The notes below the pieces were generated by a model. The model worked only from the letters and a program-made list of their open reading frames with translations, made no database searches and was not told the origin of the DNA. Below are positions 53,926-63,938 of a stretch of 64,000 bases of DNA, piece after piece. The DNA is from Rhynchopus sp. YZ270_cl-10 (taxonomy: Eukaryota; Euglenozoa; Diplonemea; Diplonemida; Diplonemidae). How positions within the stretch are numbered: the first letter of the stretch is position 1; every line of letters starts with the position of its first letter. Location: assembly GCA_964035575.1 (NCBI GenBank), contig OZ037923.1, forward strand, positions 186,001 to 250,000, in the 5' to 3' direction. Position numbers and translations under genes: made by a program.

Positions 53926-55353
53926 TCACGTTCTCAGCACCTCATTGAGCCGCGGGATCACCTTCGCGGTCGATCGGGTGCCCTTTACAGTTCTTGAGTT
54001 GTGTATTGGTGATTGTTTCACCATTTGTTCGAAACGCGTTTTGTCGTCTCCGAAGCGAGCGAGGCGGTGACGGAGCTGCGCCTTGATGTGCGAGGCCTTT
54101 TTTGTGTCGTTTACACTGGTATAAAGCTTGAGGAGCAGGAGAAGGAAGGCAGAGGACTCTCTAATGCGGGTCAACGAGCCGCGGAGCGAGTCTGCCAGGA
54201 GCTCCGCTTGCGCCACCTCCTCGCGCACGACGTATACCCGCAGCATCTCGACGTAGATCTTTTGGTACCCCTTCGCCACAGAAGCGACTGCCGCAGAAAA
54301 GCACTTCACCGCCCCTCTAAGGAACTCATCATCTTCACCTTTCCTTGTCTTCTTTGCACAGAGGGAAATGTAAATGCTGTACGACAGTGGCGACAACTCG
54401 ATCCCTTCCGCGACACGCTTGCTCATTGTAGCGAGAAGTGCTTGGTATGACCCGGTCTCTTTGTAAATGGTCATGAGAGCGTCGTAGTGCGCTGCGGTAG
54501 GACCCAAATGGGCGGAGGAAAGCAAGGACATTGCACGCTCCGCTTCGAGCTCGATGTCCGCAAAATTAGGTGTCCGTCTGCAGGCTGCGAGGAGACTAAC
54601 GTAGTGCTCCCCTTTCTCCGCGATGCCACGTCTTCGCATATCCTCCAGCACCTTCAACCCTTCATCTACCCCAGCGCTTGCTGCAATGACTTTATCATAT
54701 GTAATGTCAATCGGTGCAACCCCCTCGGCAAGCATCGCAGTATACACAGTACCGACCCGCCCCCAGTCTTTGCGCTTGAGGAGACAGGTGAGGAGAGCGT
54801 TGTAGGTATGGACGTCGGGGGTGATGTTGTCGTGGCGCATTTCGCGGCGGATGTTCCAGATGCCCAGGGTGTCTCCTTGTATAGCGTGGGTTTGGAGCAG
54901 GGCGTTGTACATCCTGCGTTGTGGGGTGATGCCCATAGAGCGGAGTTTAGTGGGCATGTTGCGAACGAAGCTGCGGTGCACGCCAGCGCGGCACATTAGT
55001 TCGACGTAGGTGGTCAGCGTTTCGGGGCCAACAGGAACGCCACGTGCCTCGAGCGCGCTGACGTCGTGGGTGATGCGGCGGAGAAGCGCGGTGCGGCCGG
55101 TCAGGCTCACCGCCTGCCCTGGTTGTTCGAACCCAGCGTGTATCGCGTCGGCAAAGCTCCGCAGGTACTGTGCGCTGTCGGTGTCCCCCCAGCGGTGCGT
55201 CTCCGTCGGAAACGGGGGGAGTCGGTGGTCGCCTGCTCCGTGATAGCCCGGCGCGACGGTGCGCGTGCTGTCCTTCAGAGTGAAGAGGCAGGTGCGTTGT
55301 TGCGAAGGGAGCAGACGGCGGGGCAGTGCCCTCCCATGGTGTGCGCCTTTCAT
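53926..55353 (-). CDS. PPR protein, probably mitochondrial
   Basis: The frame opens at 55425, but a candidate acceptor (ccaccacctAG at 55361) lies inside it, so the ATG at 55353 is preferred (475 residues). The N-terminus (MKGAHHGRALPRRLLPSQQR) is basic and presequence-like. Clear PPR units: RRMYNALLQTHAIQGDTLGI, HTYNALLTCLLKRKDWGRVG, ITYDKVIAASAGVDEGLKVL and AHYDALMTIYKETGSYQALL, then less regular helices to the C-terminus (KKASHIKAQLRHRLARFG). Such proteins act in organellar RNA processing. Shares the SAQYLR word near its N-terminus with the PPR protein at 39185-40576. Downstream neighbour of the tandem gene pair, same strand. Confidence 0.85.
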   Translation of the reverse strand: MKGAHHGRALPRRLLPSQQRTCLFTLKDSTRTVAPGYHGAGDHRLPPFPTETHRWGDTDSAQYLRSFADAIHAGFEQPGQAVSLTGRTALLRRITHDVSALEARGVPVGPETLTTYVELMCRAGVHRSFVRNMPTKLRSMGITPQRRMYNALLQTHAIQGDTLGIWNIRREMRHDNITPDVHTYNALLTCLLKRKDWGRVGTVYTAMLAEGVAPIDITYDKVIAASAGVDEGLKVLEDMRRRGIAEKGEHYVSLLAACRRTPNFADIELEAERAMSLLSSAHLGPTAAHYDALMTIYKETGSYQALLATMSKRVAEGIELSPLSYSIYISLCAKKTRKGEDDEFLRGAVKCFSAAVASVAKGYQKIYVEMLRVYVVREEVAQAELLADSLRGSLTRIRESSAFLLLLLKLYTSVNDTKKASHIKAQLRHRLARFGDDKTRFEQMVKQSPIHNSRTVKGTRSTAKVIPRLNEVLRT

Positions 55354-55425
55354 GGCATTCCTAGGTGGTGGTGGTGGTGGTGGTGTGGGGTTGGGGTGTA
55401 GGGATTCGTTATTGGGGGGTGTCAA

Positions 55426-56068
55426 GGGGTGCTGTTGGTGTACCTAGGGAAAAGCCCTCGAAAAAAGTGGGGAACCAAAAGGAGATTGACCCACACTGAC
55501 AGGACGTAGAGCCAGAAAACGCAGAAAACGCAAATGCCGGGGTTTTCAGGATTTTTTTTTTTTAAATTGTGCGAGCAGTGGGGTTCCCCCGGGTTCTGGA
55601 CAACGACTAAAGAAGGGTCTGTACAGAGGACTGGGATTGTAGATAAGAAAAAAAAAAAGAAGATTGTGGTCGTCTCCTTGCTCACGACAAGGGGGAAGCA
55701 GAGCAGAGTGCGAGGACACGCCAGTGATGTGTGTGCTGAGGAAGTGCTCGTGCAGGGGAGAAAAACAGAGTGGACTAAATGTTCTGCAGACTCAATGCAC
55801 TGTTGTAAGGGTGGTAAATGCAAAAAGCAGGTTAGGGTTCATGTGTTTCAGGTGTTGTGGATGCAACAGACAGTGTTGCAATCCAGAGAAGGTTAGGTGA
55901 AACAAAGAAAGGTGAACACAACAAGAACAAGTTCGGCAGTTCATGCACCTGGCCACTTCACTGTGCACGGCACGTGTGAGGGTAGGTTCTCGCTGAAGCA
56001 TGCCGCAGTTGGGAGGAGATACAGACGACACTGCGAGGCTGGTGATGCAGTCATAGTCAACTACCGCA
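55426..56068. other. Intergenic spacer and start of the tandem duplication
   Basis: No gene. From about 55810 the sequence (aaatgcaaaaagcaggttag...) repeats at 57584, marking the left border of the duplicated unit. Confidence 0.6.
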
Positions 56069-57352
56069 CTACCCACACAAAAGATCACACTTCACACTGC
56101 GCATGTACGCACGGGCCTGCGTTGTCCTCTTACCCATGCGCCTGCACAGGTACTGAGCCCTGTTCCGTCGCTTGCGTGGTGTGTGTCGGCGTGCAGAGGA
56201 GTCGCCTGCGATGTCTGGTGGATCGTCATCAATCACCCGTTCAGTCGAGAATTCATAATACTCGCCCCTGTACGGCATCCCCATGTGCAGCCCCACACCA
56301 CACCTCCAGAGTGCGGCGTAGGGATGCTGTGGACGCTTGCTGCGAATCCATCCTGTGATCAGCTGCAGGCAGTGCTCGCTACTCTGCCTTGCAGGACCGA
56401 CACCCACGTTGCGGTAGATGGCACTGTCAAGGACGTTCAGACGGCCGTTGTCCTGCTCCAGTGCACGAACTAGCTGCTCCTCCTCGTCTCCAACACATCC
56501 ACACCACTGCCATGCATACGAGTGGAAGGCACGCAGACGTTGCAGGAACACACTGCAGTGCAGTGCCAGGTGGAACACATTCCCATCGTAACGGAGCGGC
56601 ACAGCCAGGTCATCGCAGCTTATCAGCCCCTCCTCCAGCAAGCACTCCAATATTGCTATGCGCCCTGTGCGTGCCGCATCCTCCAGCAGGGACAGAGCAC
56701 GGTAACGACCCTCAGGACAAAACCACCACATGGGTAGTGTGAGGTTGTGCTGCAGACACAGGTCCACGGCTTCTGCATGGACTGTGGGATCGACATGGCC
56801 AATCCTCTCAACGTATGTCATCAGTGAAAGGACCGTGTGCAGCACTTCCTGGACATCGTCAACAATACAAGATTTACACGCCAGCACGAACTCATCCAGA
56901 TAGCGCCCTTCATATTCATACCGCTGTGCAAGCAGCATTAGCATCCCAACTTCGCCGCGTGCGATCAGTCGTGTTACGGTGTACCAGTCGGGCTGCTCTG
57001 CACATGCCAGGAGCAGCATCAACATTCTGTCATGTCCTGCAAGCACAGCCGGCCACTGCAGGCTGGCACACGTCCTGCATTTACCCCCAACCATGTTGTT
57101 GAGACACTCAACCGCCTCCTCGCGGGAGGGTGCCGAGCACGTTACCTTGACCGTGTCGCCTGCACAGAGCCCAGTGTCGCACAGCGCCTCTTCGTCCAGA
57201 AGCTCAGTGTCGCAGAGCTGCAACCCCAAGAATATCATATGTCCAGGTGCAGCTTCTTCGGCAGCCCTGCGCAAGGTGCGCACAGTACCCGCACTGTCCA
57301 CCTCGGTGCTGTGCATCTGCCCATCTGGAAAGGCGAACACAACGTCAATCAT
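56069..57352 (-). CDS. Ubiquitin-like plus ankyrin-like repeat protein, tandem copy 1
   Basis: The frame is open from 57571, but a pyrimidine tract ending cctcacAG at 57368 leaves the ATG at 57352 (MIDVVFAFPDGQMHS) with a 15-nt leader; 427 residues. Residues 1-72 resemble ubiquitin-like folds (GTVRTLRRAAEEA helix; ends GLCAGDTVKVTC). Residues 75-330 are helical pairs with ankyrin-like words (AARTGRIAILECLLEEGLIS; DRMLMLLLACAEQPDWYTVT). The tail is basic (RRHTPRKRRNRAQYLCRRMGKR), possibly nuclear or RNA-binding. Nearly identical to the next gene; differs mainly by a shorter middle (about residue 165-190) and C-terminal indels. Function unknown. Confidence 0.8.
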   Translation of the reverse strand: MIDVVFAFPDGQMHSTEVDSAGTVRTLRRAAEEAAPGHMIFLGLQLCDTELLDEEALCDTGLCAGDTVKVTCSAPSREEAVECLNNMVGGKCRTCASLQWPAVLAGHDRMLMLLLACAEQPDWYTVTRLIARGEVGMLMLLAQRYEYEGRYLDEFVLACKSCIVDDVQEVLHTVLSLMTYVERIGHVDPTVHAEAVDLCLQHNLTLPMWWFCPEGRYRALSLLEDAARTGRIAILECLLEEGLISCDDLAVPLRYDGNVFHLALHCSVFLQRLRAFHSYAWQWCGCVGDEEEQLVRALEQDNGRLNVLDSAIYRNVGVGPARQSSEHCLQLITGWIRSKRPQHPYAALWRCGVGLHMGMPYRGEYYEFSTERVIDDDPPDIAGDSSARRHTPRKRRNRAQYLCRRMGKRTTQARAYMRSVKCDLLCG

Positions 57353-57367
57353 TGTGAAGCAAAAGTT

Positions 57368-57420
57368 CTGTGAGGTTAAGAATGGTTGGTACGGGAGAGG
57401 GGAGGGAGAAGGGAGAAAGG
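57368..57420 (-). promoter_or_regulatory. Candidate spliced-leader acceptor, tandem copy 1
   Basis: Minus strand ccctcccctctcccgtaccaa..ctcacAG, then AACTTTTGCTTCACA and the ATG. Confidence 0.65.
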
Positions 57421-57439
57421 CTGGTAAAATGGATGGCAA

Positions 57440-57545
57440 ACTGCGGGAGTATCTTCTGCAGTCGGTGGAAGGGATTGTGACGGAAGACGGATACCGAAGG
57501 AGCTGCTGGAGGAGTACACCCATGGTAGATCTTTGCAGACTTAAA
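57440..57545 (+). pseudogene. Short plus-strand gene fragment upstream of tandem copy 1
   Basis: Reads KLREYLLQSVEGIVTEDG on plus before losing frame; a longer version of the same fragment lies upstream of tandem copy 2 at 59400-59600. Parent gene not recognised. Confidence 0.4.
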
Positions 57546-57838
57546 AGAGCATCGCAAGAAAAGTGCTGCACTTTTGTCAGGGTTGTAATGCAAAAAGCAG
57601 GTTAGGGTTCATGTGTTTCAGGTGTTGTGGATGCAACAGACAGTGTTGCAATCCAGAGAAGGTTAGGTGAAACAAAGAAAGGTGAACACAAAAAGAACAA
57701 GTTCGGTAGTTCATGCACCTGGCCACTTCACTGTGCACGGCACGTGTGAGGGTAGGTTCTCGCTGAAGCATGCCGCAGTTGGGAGGAGATACAGACGACA
57801 CTGCGAGGCTGGTGATGCAGTCATAGTCAACTACCGCA

Positions 57839-59224
57839 CTACCCCCACAAAAGATCACACTTCACACTGCGCATGTACGCACGGGCCTGCGTTGTCCTCT
57901 TACCCATGCGCCTGCACAGGTACTGAGCCCTGTTCCGTCGCTTGCGTGGTGTGTGTCGGCGTGCAGAGGAGTCGTACGCCCTGACAGAGGAGTCGCCTGC
58001 GATGTCTGGTGGATCGTCCTCAATCGCCCAATCATAGTCATAATATTCAACATACTTTGAAACCCTTTGCGGCATGTGGTGCAGCCCCACACCACACCGC
58101 CAGAGTGCGGCGTAGGGATGCTGTGGACGCTTGCTGCGAATCCATCCTGTGACCAGCTGCAGGCAGTGCTCGCTACTCTGCCTTGCAGGACCGACATCCA
58201 CGTTGCGGTCGATGGCACTGTCAAGGACGTTCAGACGGCCGTTGTCCTGCTCCAGTGCACGCACGAGCTGCTCCTCCTCGTCTCCAACACATCCACACCA
58301 CTGCCATGCATACGCGTGGAAGGCACGCAGACGTTGCAGGAACACACTGCAGTGCAGTGCCAGGTGGAACACATTCCCATCCTCACAGCACGGCACAGCC
58401 AGGTCACCGCAGCTTATCAGCCCCTCCTCCAGCAAGCACTCCAATATTGCCATGCGCCCTGTGCGTGCCGCACCCTCCAGCAGGGACAGGGCACCGTCAG
58501 GACGCTCAAGACTAAGCCACCACGTGGGTGGTGTGAGGTTGCGCTGCAGACACAGGTCCACGGCTTCTGCGTGGCCTGTGTTAGTGATACGGTAGTGCGG
58601 GTGTCGGACATGGCCACGTCTCAAGCATATTACGCTGTCGAAGAATCGGTCGTAATTATCAGAAATCCACGCTTCGGCACTGCCTCTGCACCGCAGTGTA
58701 AGGACCGTGTGCAGCACTTCCTGGACATCGTCAACAATACAAGATTGACACGCCAGCACGAAGTCATCCAGATAGCGCCCTTCATATTCATACCGCTGTG
58801 CAAGCACCGTTAGCACCCCAACTTCGCCGCATCCGATCAGTCGTGTTACGGTGTACCAGTCGGGCTGCTCTGCACATGCCAGGAGCAGCATCAACATTCT
58901 GTCATGTCCTGCAAGCACAGCCGGCCACTGCAGGCTGGCACACGTCTTGTATTCACCCCCAGCAATGTTGTTGAGGATCTCAACCGCCTCCTCGCGGGAG
59001 GGTGCCGAGCACGTTACCTTGACCGTGTCGCCTGCACAGAGCCCAGTGTCGCACAGCGCCTCTTCGTCCAGAAGCTCAGTATCGCAGAGCTGCAACCCCA
59101 AGAATATCATATGTCCAGGTGCAGCATCTTCGGCAGCCCTGCGCAAGGTGCGCACAGTACCCGCACTGTCCACCTCGGTGCTGTGCATCTGCCCATCTGG
59201 AAAGGCGAACACAACGTCAATCAT
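57839..59224 (-). CDS. Ubiquitin-like plus ankyrin-like repeat protein, tandem copy 2
   Basis: 461 residues from the ATG at 59224; the acceptor AG (ctcacccacAG at 59240) leaves a 15-nt leader identical to that of copy 1. Domains as in copy 1: ubiquitin-like 1-72 (GLCAGDTVKVTC), ankyrin-like helices to about 360, basic tail. Compared with copy 1 it has a longer segment around residue 170-200 (LRCRGSAEAWISDN...ITNTGHAEAVD) and extra residues before the basic tail (EYYDYDWAIEDD; RAYDSSARRH). The flanks are duplicated too, so the pair arose by a segmental tandem duplication of about 1.75-2.0 kb. Confidence 0.8.
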   Translation of the reverse strand: MIDVVFAFPDGQMHSTEVDSAGTVRTLRRAAEDAAPGHMIFLGLQLCDTELLDEEALCDTGLCAGDTVKVTCSAPSREEAVEILNNIAGGEYKTCASLQWPAVLAGHDRMLMLLLACAEQPDWYTVTRLIGCGEVGVLTVLAQRYEYEGRYLDDFVLACQSCIVDDVQEVLHTVLTLRCRGSAEAWISDNYDRFFDSVICLRRGHVRHPHYRITNTGHAEAVDLCLQRNLTPPTWWLSLERPDGALSLLEGAARTGRMAILECLLEEGLISCGDLAVPCCEDGNVFHLALHCSVFLQRLRAFHAYAWQWCGCVGDEEEQLVRALEQDNGRLNVLDSAIDRNVDVGPARQSSEHCLQLVTGWIRSKRPQHPYAALWRCGVGLHHMPQRVSKYVEYYDYDWAIEDDPPDIAGDSSVRAYDSSARRHTPRKRRNRAQYLCRRMGKRTTQARAYMRSVKCDLLWG

Positions 59225-59239
59225 TGTGAAGCAAAAGTT

Positions 59240-59296
59240 CTGTGGGTGAGAGAATGGTTGGTACGGGAGAGGGAGGGAGGGGAAGGGAGAAAGGCT
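59240..59296 (-). promoter_or_regulatory. Candidate spliced-leader acceptor, tandem copy 2
   Basis: Minus strand cccttcccctccctccctct and onward to cacccacAG, then the same 15-nt leader as copy 1. Confidence 0.65.
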
Positions 59297-59399
59297 TCTA
59301 AAATGGTTCACCACACGGTTCTGTATAATTACAGGTATGGCAAATGATAATATTCTCTGGATCATCCGTTGATCTGTCTCAACCACTCGCTCTGTCGAA

Positions 59400-59600
59400 A
59401 GGCTGTTTTCGAACCCAAGTTGGTGAAAGATCGATTGAGCAACAAGCTCGGGGATGACAAACTGCGGAGTATCTTCTGCAGTCGGCGGAAGAGATTATGA
59501 CGGAAGACGGGATACCGAAGGAGCTGCTGGAGGAGTATATTAACACGCTTCTTGTCGAAGAGCGACGCTTTAGTTTACCTCCCCATGGCGGATCTTTGCG
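59400..59600 (+). pseudogene. Plus-strand gene fragment upstream of tandem copy 2
   Basis: Protein-like words in two plus frames: FEPKLVKDRLSNKLGDDKL (from about 59411) and, in another frame, GIPKELLEEYINTLLVEERR (from about 59509). Looks like a broken piece of a host gene duplicated with the flanking unit; parent not recognised. It is the only host-like plus-strand coding trace in the window. Confidence 0.4.
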
Positions 59601-59605
59601 CTGCA

Positions 59606-60094
59606 CAAACACTGGCTATGGAAATCAGAAAAACACCATTCAAAGGGTTGGTGGATTCAGACCACCTGGGGGCTGGGTAGAATTGGGGTGGGTGGCATTT
59701 TTTTGTGGTTTTTCATCACTATTTCTGGGTGGGAAAAACCGCGATTTGGGAGGGGAGAAAAAAAAAGCTAACTTATCCGCTGGGTTAGTTTGGCCGGAAT
59801 ATGTTTGTTGTATCGACAATCACGTTATACCTACTGGTATAACGATCGATTTTTTAATTTTTACCGGGGTAAACCCACAAAGGGGGCTGGGAGTCCTGGT
59901 AGCGAAAATGGACTGCGCATTCCTTCCACAAAAAAAAAAAAAAAACAAAACAAAACAAAACAAAACAACAAAACGTTTTCCAGGGAGGGGGTAAATTACC
60001 CCCTCTGCACATAGGGGCATTATTCTGCGCAAGAATCACCCCCCTTATTAGTTATCAAACCCATTTTCCCCACACCCTCTCTCTCCCCCCCTTC
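59606..60094. other. Intergenic spacer
   Basis: About 490 bp with an (AAAAC)n run at 59945-59973 and T/A runs; no gene seen. The part next to 60094 is the likely 3' UTR of the glycohydrolase-like gene. Confidence 0.5.
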
Positions 60095-61153
60095 CTACTC
60101 AATCCGCGGTACGTCCCTAGGAGACTTTCCAAAGACCCTTTCAAACGGAATGACATTCCCTTCTGGGTTTACCCAGCCCCCTGCGTTTTCGTCGTTGAAG
60201 ATGGCGAAGACGACCTTTTTGAAGGCTCCGGAGAAAGGGGCGTCACTTAGGACCTCAGAGAAGAGCTTGGCAACCTGGTTGGGTGGGTTTGAGAAGGCCC
60301 CGCACCCAAAGGCGCTGAGAACCACCGCATCGTGGCCGTGGTGTAGTGCGGTGGCGAGAATGCTGCGGATTTTCTTTTTGGTTCCTACGACAACTTCCTC
60401 GGGGAGTTCAAACAACGGCTCCTCCCCGCAGTCTGGGCACCGATACGCTGCGCACGCAACAAAACTCATTTTTCTCACCTTTTTCAATGTCGGATACCCA
60501 TCCGCCTCAGCACCCTTCAACACCACTACATCAGGAGAATATACGGTAGAATAATCGCCTATCGGATAGGTATATGGACAGTCCCTTTCCAACACCGCAC
60601 AGTCCGGGTGGAATGACGTCGTGCTTGGGATCAGAGACGCGAAGTAGGAGGTTCTGCGAAAAATATTTTCCTCCTGCGCTCCGTCCCCGCAGGACCAGCC
60701 GCCTCCAGGGCCGAATTGGTTTGCCATATTGAGGACAACCGGGTTGAACCCTTCATCTTCGAGGAGCAGTCCGGCCTCGAGACAGTCGCCCTTCCACACC
60801 TCGGTTGTTTGAGGGAGAGAGGAGAGGAGGGGGTCCACAATGGTGCTGCCCAGATCGTCGTGGCAGACACTGCGGGAGGCAGCTTCTTTGCAGAGCGCTA
60901 GGATCTCTGGCTGGTCGATGCATTGACGGACAGTGTGATGCGCAACAATGACGCGCATGCGTGCGGACACACCGTACACTCCAGAGCGGCGTGCCTCGGT
61001 GAAAGCCTCCAGCCAGCGGATGTCGTCCCATTCGCCGTTTGCGGTTTCGCACGCAGCGTCGCCTGTAGGCTTTGCGGTCAAAGCGTCCTCAACGGTCTTC
61101 CAAGGGAAGGGGCCCATCGTCTTCTGTCTACTGCGTTTCCGTGTCTTTTTCAT
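60095..61153 (-). CDS. Poly(ADP-ribose) glycohydrolase-like macrodomain protein (microbial type)
   Basis: 352 residues from the ATG at 61153, intronless. The PARG signature is visible: VLNMANQFGPGGGWSCGDGA leading to QEENIFRRTSY, i.e. the GGG loop and the QEE motif with the catalytic Glu pair. Downstream NPPNQVAKLFSEVL and VLSAFGCGAFSN are typical of the microbial-type (TIGR02452-like) group of about 280-350 residues, so the length is normal. The N-terminus is Lys/Arg-rich (MKKTRKRSRQK), possibly a nuclear signal. Expected role: removal of poly- or mono-ADP-ribose from proteins. A candidate trans-splice AG (ggattttAG) lies about 45 nt upstream. Family assignment is firm; the in vivo substrate is not. 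Confidence 0.88.
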   Translation of the reverse strand: MKKTRKRSRQKTMGPFPWKTVEDALTAKPTGDAACETANGEWDDIRWLEAFTEARRSGVYGVSARMRVIVAHHTVRQCIDQPEILALCKEAASRSVCHDDLGSTIVDPLLSSLPQTTEVWKGDCLEAGLLLEDEGFNPVVLNMANQFGPGGGWSCGDGAQEENIFRRTSYFASLIPSTTSFHPDCAVLERDCPYTYPIGDYSTVYSPDVVVLKGAEADGYPTLKKVRKMSFVACAAYRCPDCGEEPLFELPEEVVVGTKKKIRSILATALHHGHDAVVLSAFGCGAFSNPPNQVAKLFSEVLSDAPFSGAFKKVVFAIFNDENAGGWVNPEGNVIPFERVFGKSPRDVPRIE

Positions 61154-62246
61154 GTTGTTTGTGGTAGGGAGGAGGTATGTGGTGTGGTGCTAAAATCCGA
61201 GGTTTTGTGCTTTTCTGGTAGCGCAAAAAAAAAAAGGGAAAAAAAGTGCGATTGGTGTTTGTTTGGTGGGATTCAGCAGGTCTACAGAAAAAGGAAAAAG
61301 TGAAGAAGATCTGACTCACTACGATATCAGCCAGATGAAAGCACAAAGCACCCCTGCTGGCCAGAACAGAAGAGAGCATGTTAATGTCCAAAGCACATTG
61401 TAACATTTCAAAAAAAAAAAAAGAGGGTGGTTTGAAAATGTTTTTTGTATGTTTTGAAAGTGCTTTGTGCTCTGTTTAATTTTGCTTTAAAAAAAATAGG
61501 GTGGAGAAGAGAAGGGGAGGGTTCGTGTTATGTATTTCAGCATTGGTTCTGCTTTTCCCCCCTTTCCACGCCCAGAGCACTTTCCCTAGTAATAGGGCAA
61601 GGCTTATTGGACTGTATTATAGTAACACCTGAGGATGAGCGCCACTGAAAGAAAAGCTTTTTTTTTTTGGTTAACGAGAGAAGAACAACATATGGTAGTA
61701 CGAAATGCTAGGGGACCGTTAGGCCCTCTTTTTTTTACCTCTGTGCTAAGACATAATAAAAAAACAATAAACATACAAACATTCGCATACTTACAACTTA
61801 ACACAGTAAGCATAGGGTGTAATATGTACTCCCCCAAAAAAAAAACACAATAAACTCATCAATTGAGGTGGGGGACTAGGGGCGTAGAAGAGCTTGGGAA
61901 CACAGACTCTACGCCATATAGGGAGACACTTTATATTTTTGTTTGCCACCACAAAAAGATGGTCCGCTTTGTTCAAAACAAAACAAAAGTTGAACGATGA
62001 ATATGCCCCGACGACATCTAAAGAGAAGAAGAAAAAGCCCCCCCTTTTTTTAGCGATGAAGCCTTCCGTTCTTTTTTTGTTATACTCAGGCAAACATTCG
62101 CTCACAATGGCCTGTGCAGACCCTCGGGGTAGGGTCCGCGGGGGGTACCCCACAAAGGGTCCGACAGGCCACCGTGTAGTTTCTGGGAAGATCAATCAGC
62201 TTTCTTTCTCTCAAACCCATTTTTTGTTGTTTTCTCTTCATTCTCT
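61154..62246. other. Intergenic spacer
   Basis: A/T-run-rich sequence of 1.1 kb between two minus-strand genes. No protein-like frame, RNA gene or clear repeat seen. Confidence 0.5.
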
Positions 62247-63938
62247 TCATGACGTCTCCTGGGGCTGTTCCGGCTGTGGGTAGGTCGAATTCCCCCCTTC
62301 GAGATTTGCGAAGGGCGGGGGGTAGTGCGCCTGGTAGTCTTGGAGGGTGCAGCCGATGGTCGCGAGCTCGCTTTGCTGCGATGCGATGTGGCCCTTAAGT
62401 TGCTCCTCCACTTCGTGGTTGTTCTGCAACGCTACAGTAAGGTCCGCAAGCTGCTGCTCTAGGTCTGCTCGGTGCGTCTGGAAGCGTCTATTTGCGTCCT
62501 CCTCTGCAGCAAGCTGGACACCGTAGCGCTTTGCCTGCACCATGTCACTGTGCTGCGCCTCCTTGCACAGCCCAAGAGACTGCGACACCTCGCGCAGCTG
62601 CTCCTCAATGACGAAAACCTTCTTCTTCTCGGTAAACGCGAACAGCTGAATCGCGTTCATCCGCCTCTTCAGGAGGCAGACCAGCAGGCCCATGGCGTTC
62701 TGCTTCTGCGGGGATTTCTCGCTGCGGGCGTCTGCGCTCTCCAGCCTTCGCTTCTTCTCCTCAAGCTGCTGGATCATAAGCTCCACTGAAAAAAAAAAAT
62801 AGTTGGTTTTTGAAATATCGGAGGATTCAAAAAAGAACAAAAATTAGATGAACAGTGATGTAGTCACCTTAAAAAAAGAAGGGAAAATTGTCAAATGAAT
62901 GTGCCTATTGTGCATATCTAAGAAAAACAATAAAACCCACATTCTCGACCGAACTTTTCGACTGACGTGATTTTCATTGGACGCATCCTGTGCACATCTA
63001 AGAAAGAAAGAAACACATACCATCCTCCGGTGCCGACGAGTCTGGGAGTCTGAAGAGCTCCTCAGTGAAGATCTGGAGGCACTCCTGCAGCTTGCGTTCG
63101 TCCTCTTCCGATGTCTCGCCCTGGCGTATCTTGCAGAGAGTGTAGTTCTTGAAGTCCCTGTGGTTTGTGTGATGTTGTGTTCGGTTTTTGGGAGAAAAAA
63201 AGAGAAGTTGAGAGTGCAAATGCCCCACCGTTCATCGGCGGATGCAGGCACTGACAAAAAAGTAACCTCCAAAACTAGTCCTTTGCAAAAAGAACAAAAT
63301 GATCGTTAAAAAAAGACTCATTTGGTGTGGCTGACGACGAACAAAATGATCGAAAAAAGACTCATTTGGTGTGGCTGACGACCCCAATAGCAGAAAATGA
63401 CACTTTATCGCACTTTATCGCACCCCCCTTTCAGCCACACCATCATTTATTTCCTTGTTTCTCAAAATACTATAAACGGGGAGGGAAATAAAGGGTGCTA
63501 GTTGTTCGCTTCCAAACCAAAAGAAATGCAGCTACCTTGCCAGCGCTAAAGTGACAAGAGTGAATGCCAAGTAAAAAATAAAAAAGTGCGTACCGTTGCA
63601 GACTAAGAAGCTCGGCTTCGGTCACCTTCAGTTTGCGAGCAGACATTTCGTACTGCGAGAGCTGTTCCCTCAGGGCGACTTCTGAGGCTTTGTGCGCAAG
63701 CACCTCCTCTTGGAGATGGCTCAGCTCGAACTGCAACGCCGAAGTGGTCTCAAGGCTCTTGCGTTGCATGGTGGTGTTCTCCTCGCGGACACGCTGCCAC
63801 TTCCACTCGCTTTCGTTTGCGTTCTGGCTCAGCAGTTCTTCGCGTTTCCGCAGGCCTGCAATGCTGTTTCTGCAAATGCTTAACTCAATGGACTGCCTCC
63901 GGATGGTATCGACGTCCGCTTCTTTGCAGGCACGGATT
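62247..63938 (-). CDS. Coiled-coil protein, spliced, 5' end off the window
   Basis: Three exons seen: 63938-63594, 63157-63021 and 62785-62247 (stop at 62247). Phases agree across both introns (LLSLQ-R-DFKNYT and APED-V-ELMIQQ). The exon at 63938 starts after an acceptor (catacacag), so the gene continues to the right. About 340 residues are visible, mostly heptad-rich coiled coil (ALREQLSQYEMSARKLKVTE; LEQQLADLTVALQNNHEVEE) with a Pro-rich end. Candidate role: cytoskeletal, flagellar or tethering protein; no specific family recognised. The gene demonstrates canonical GT-AG cis-introns in this genome. Confidence 0.8.
62786..63020 (-). other. Intron of the coiled-coil gene
   Basis: 235 nt, gtatgtgtttc...ttttttttttcag. 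Contains two gcacat-type words ([ta]gtgca.atctaagaaa) that resemble dispersed sequences elsewhere. Confidence 0.75.
63158..63593 (-). other. Intron of the coiled-coil gene with SINE-like motif
   Basis: 436 nt, gtacgcac...caaaccacag. On plus it holds gttgagagtgcaaatgcccc at 63208 and a direct duplication of gactcatttggtgtggctga (63318 and 63358). Confidence 0.75.

Larger units (their letters stand above)
55810..59605. repeat. Segmental tandem duplication
   Basis: Unit 1 about 55810-57545 and unit 2 about 57577-59605, same orientation, including 3' flank, gene, leader and upstream plus-strand fragment. Unit 2 is longer, mainly by indels in the gene and by 59297-59450. Confidence 0.85.

Noticed and set aside
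55354-55425. Pro-rich N-terminal extension of the second PPR gene
   Set aside because: Translation of ccaccacc repeats before a candidate acceptor; the internal Met starts a presequence-like segment.
57353-57571. Upstream extension of tandem gene copy 1 (and 59225-59386 for copy 2)
   Set aside because: Extensions differ between the copies and read through the acceptor tract; the shared ATG lies after the AG.
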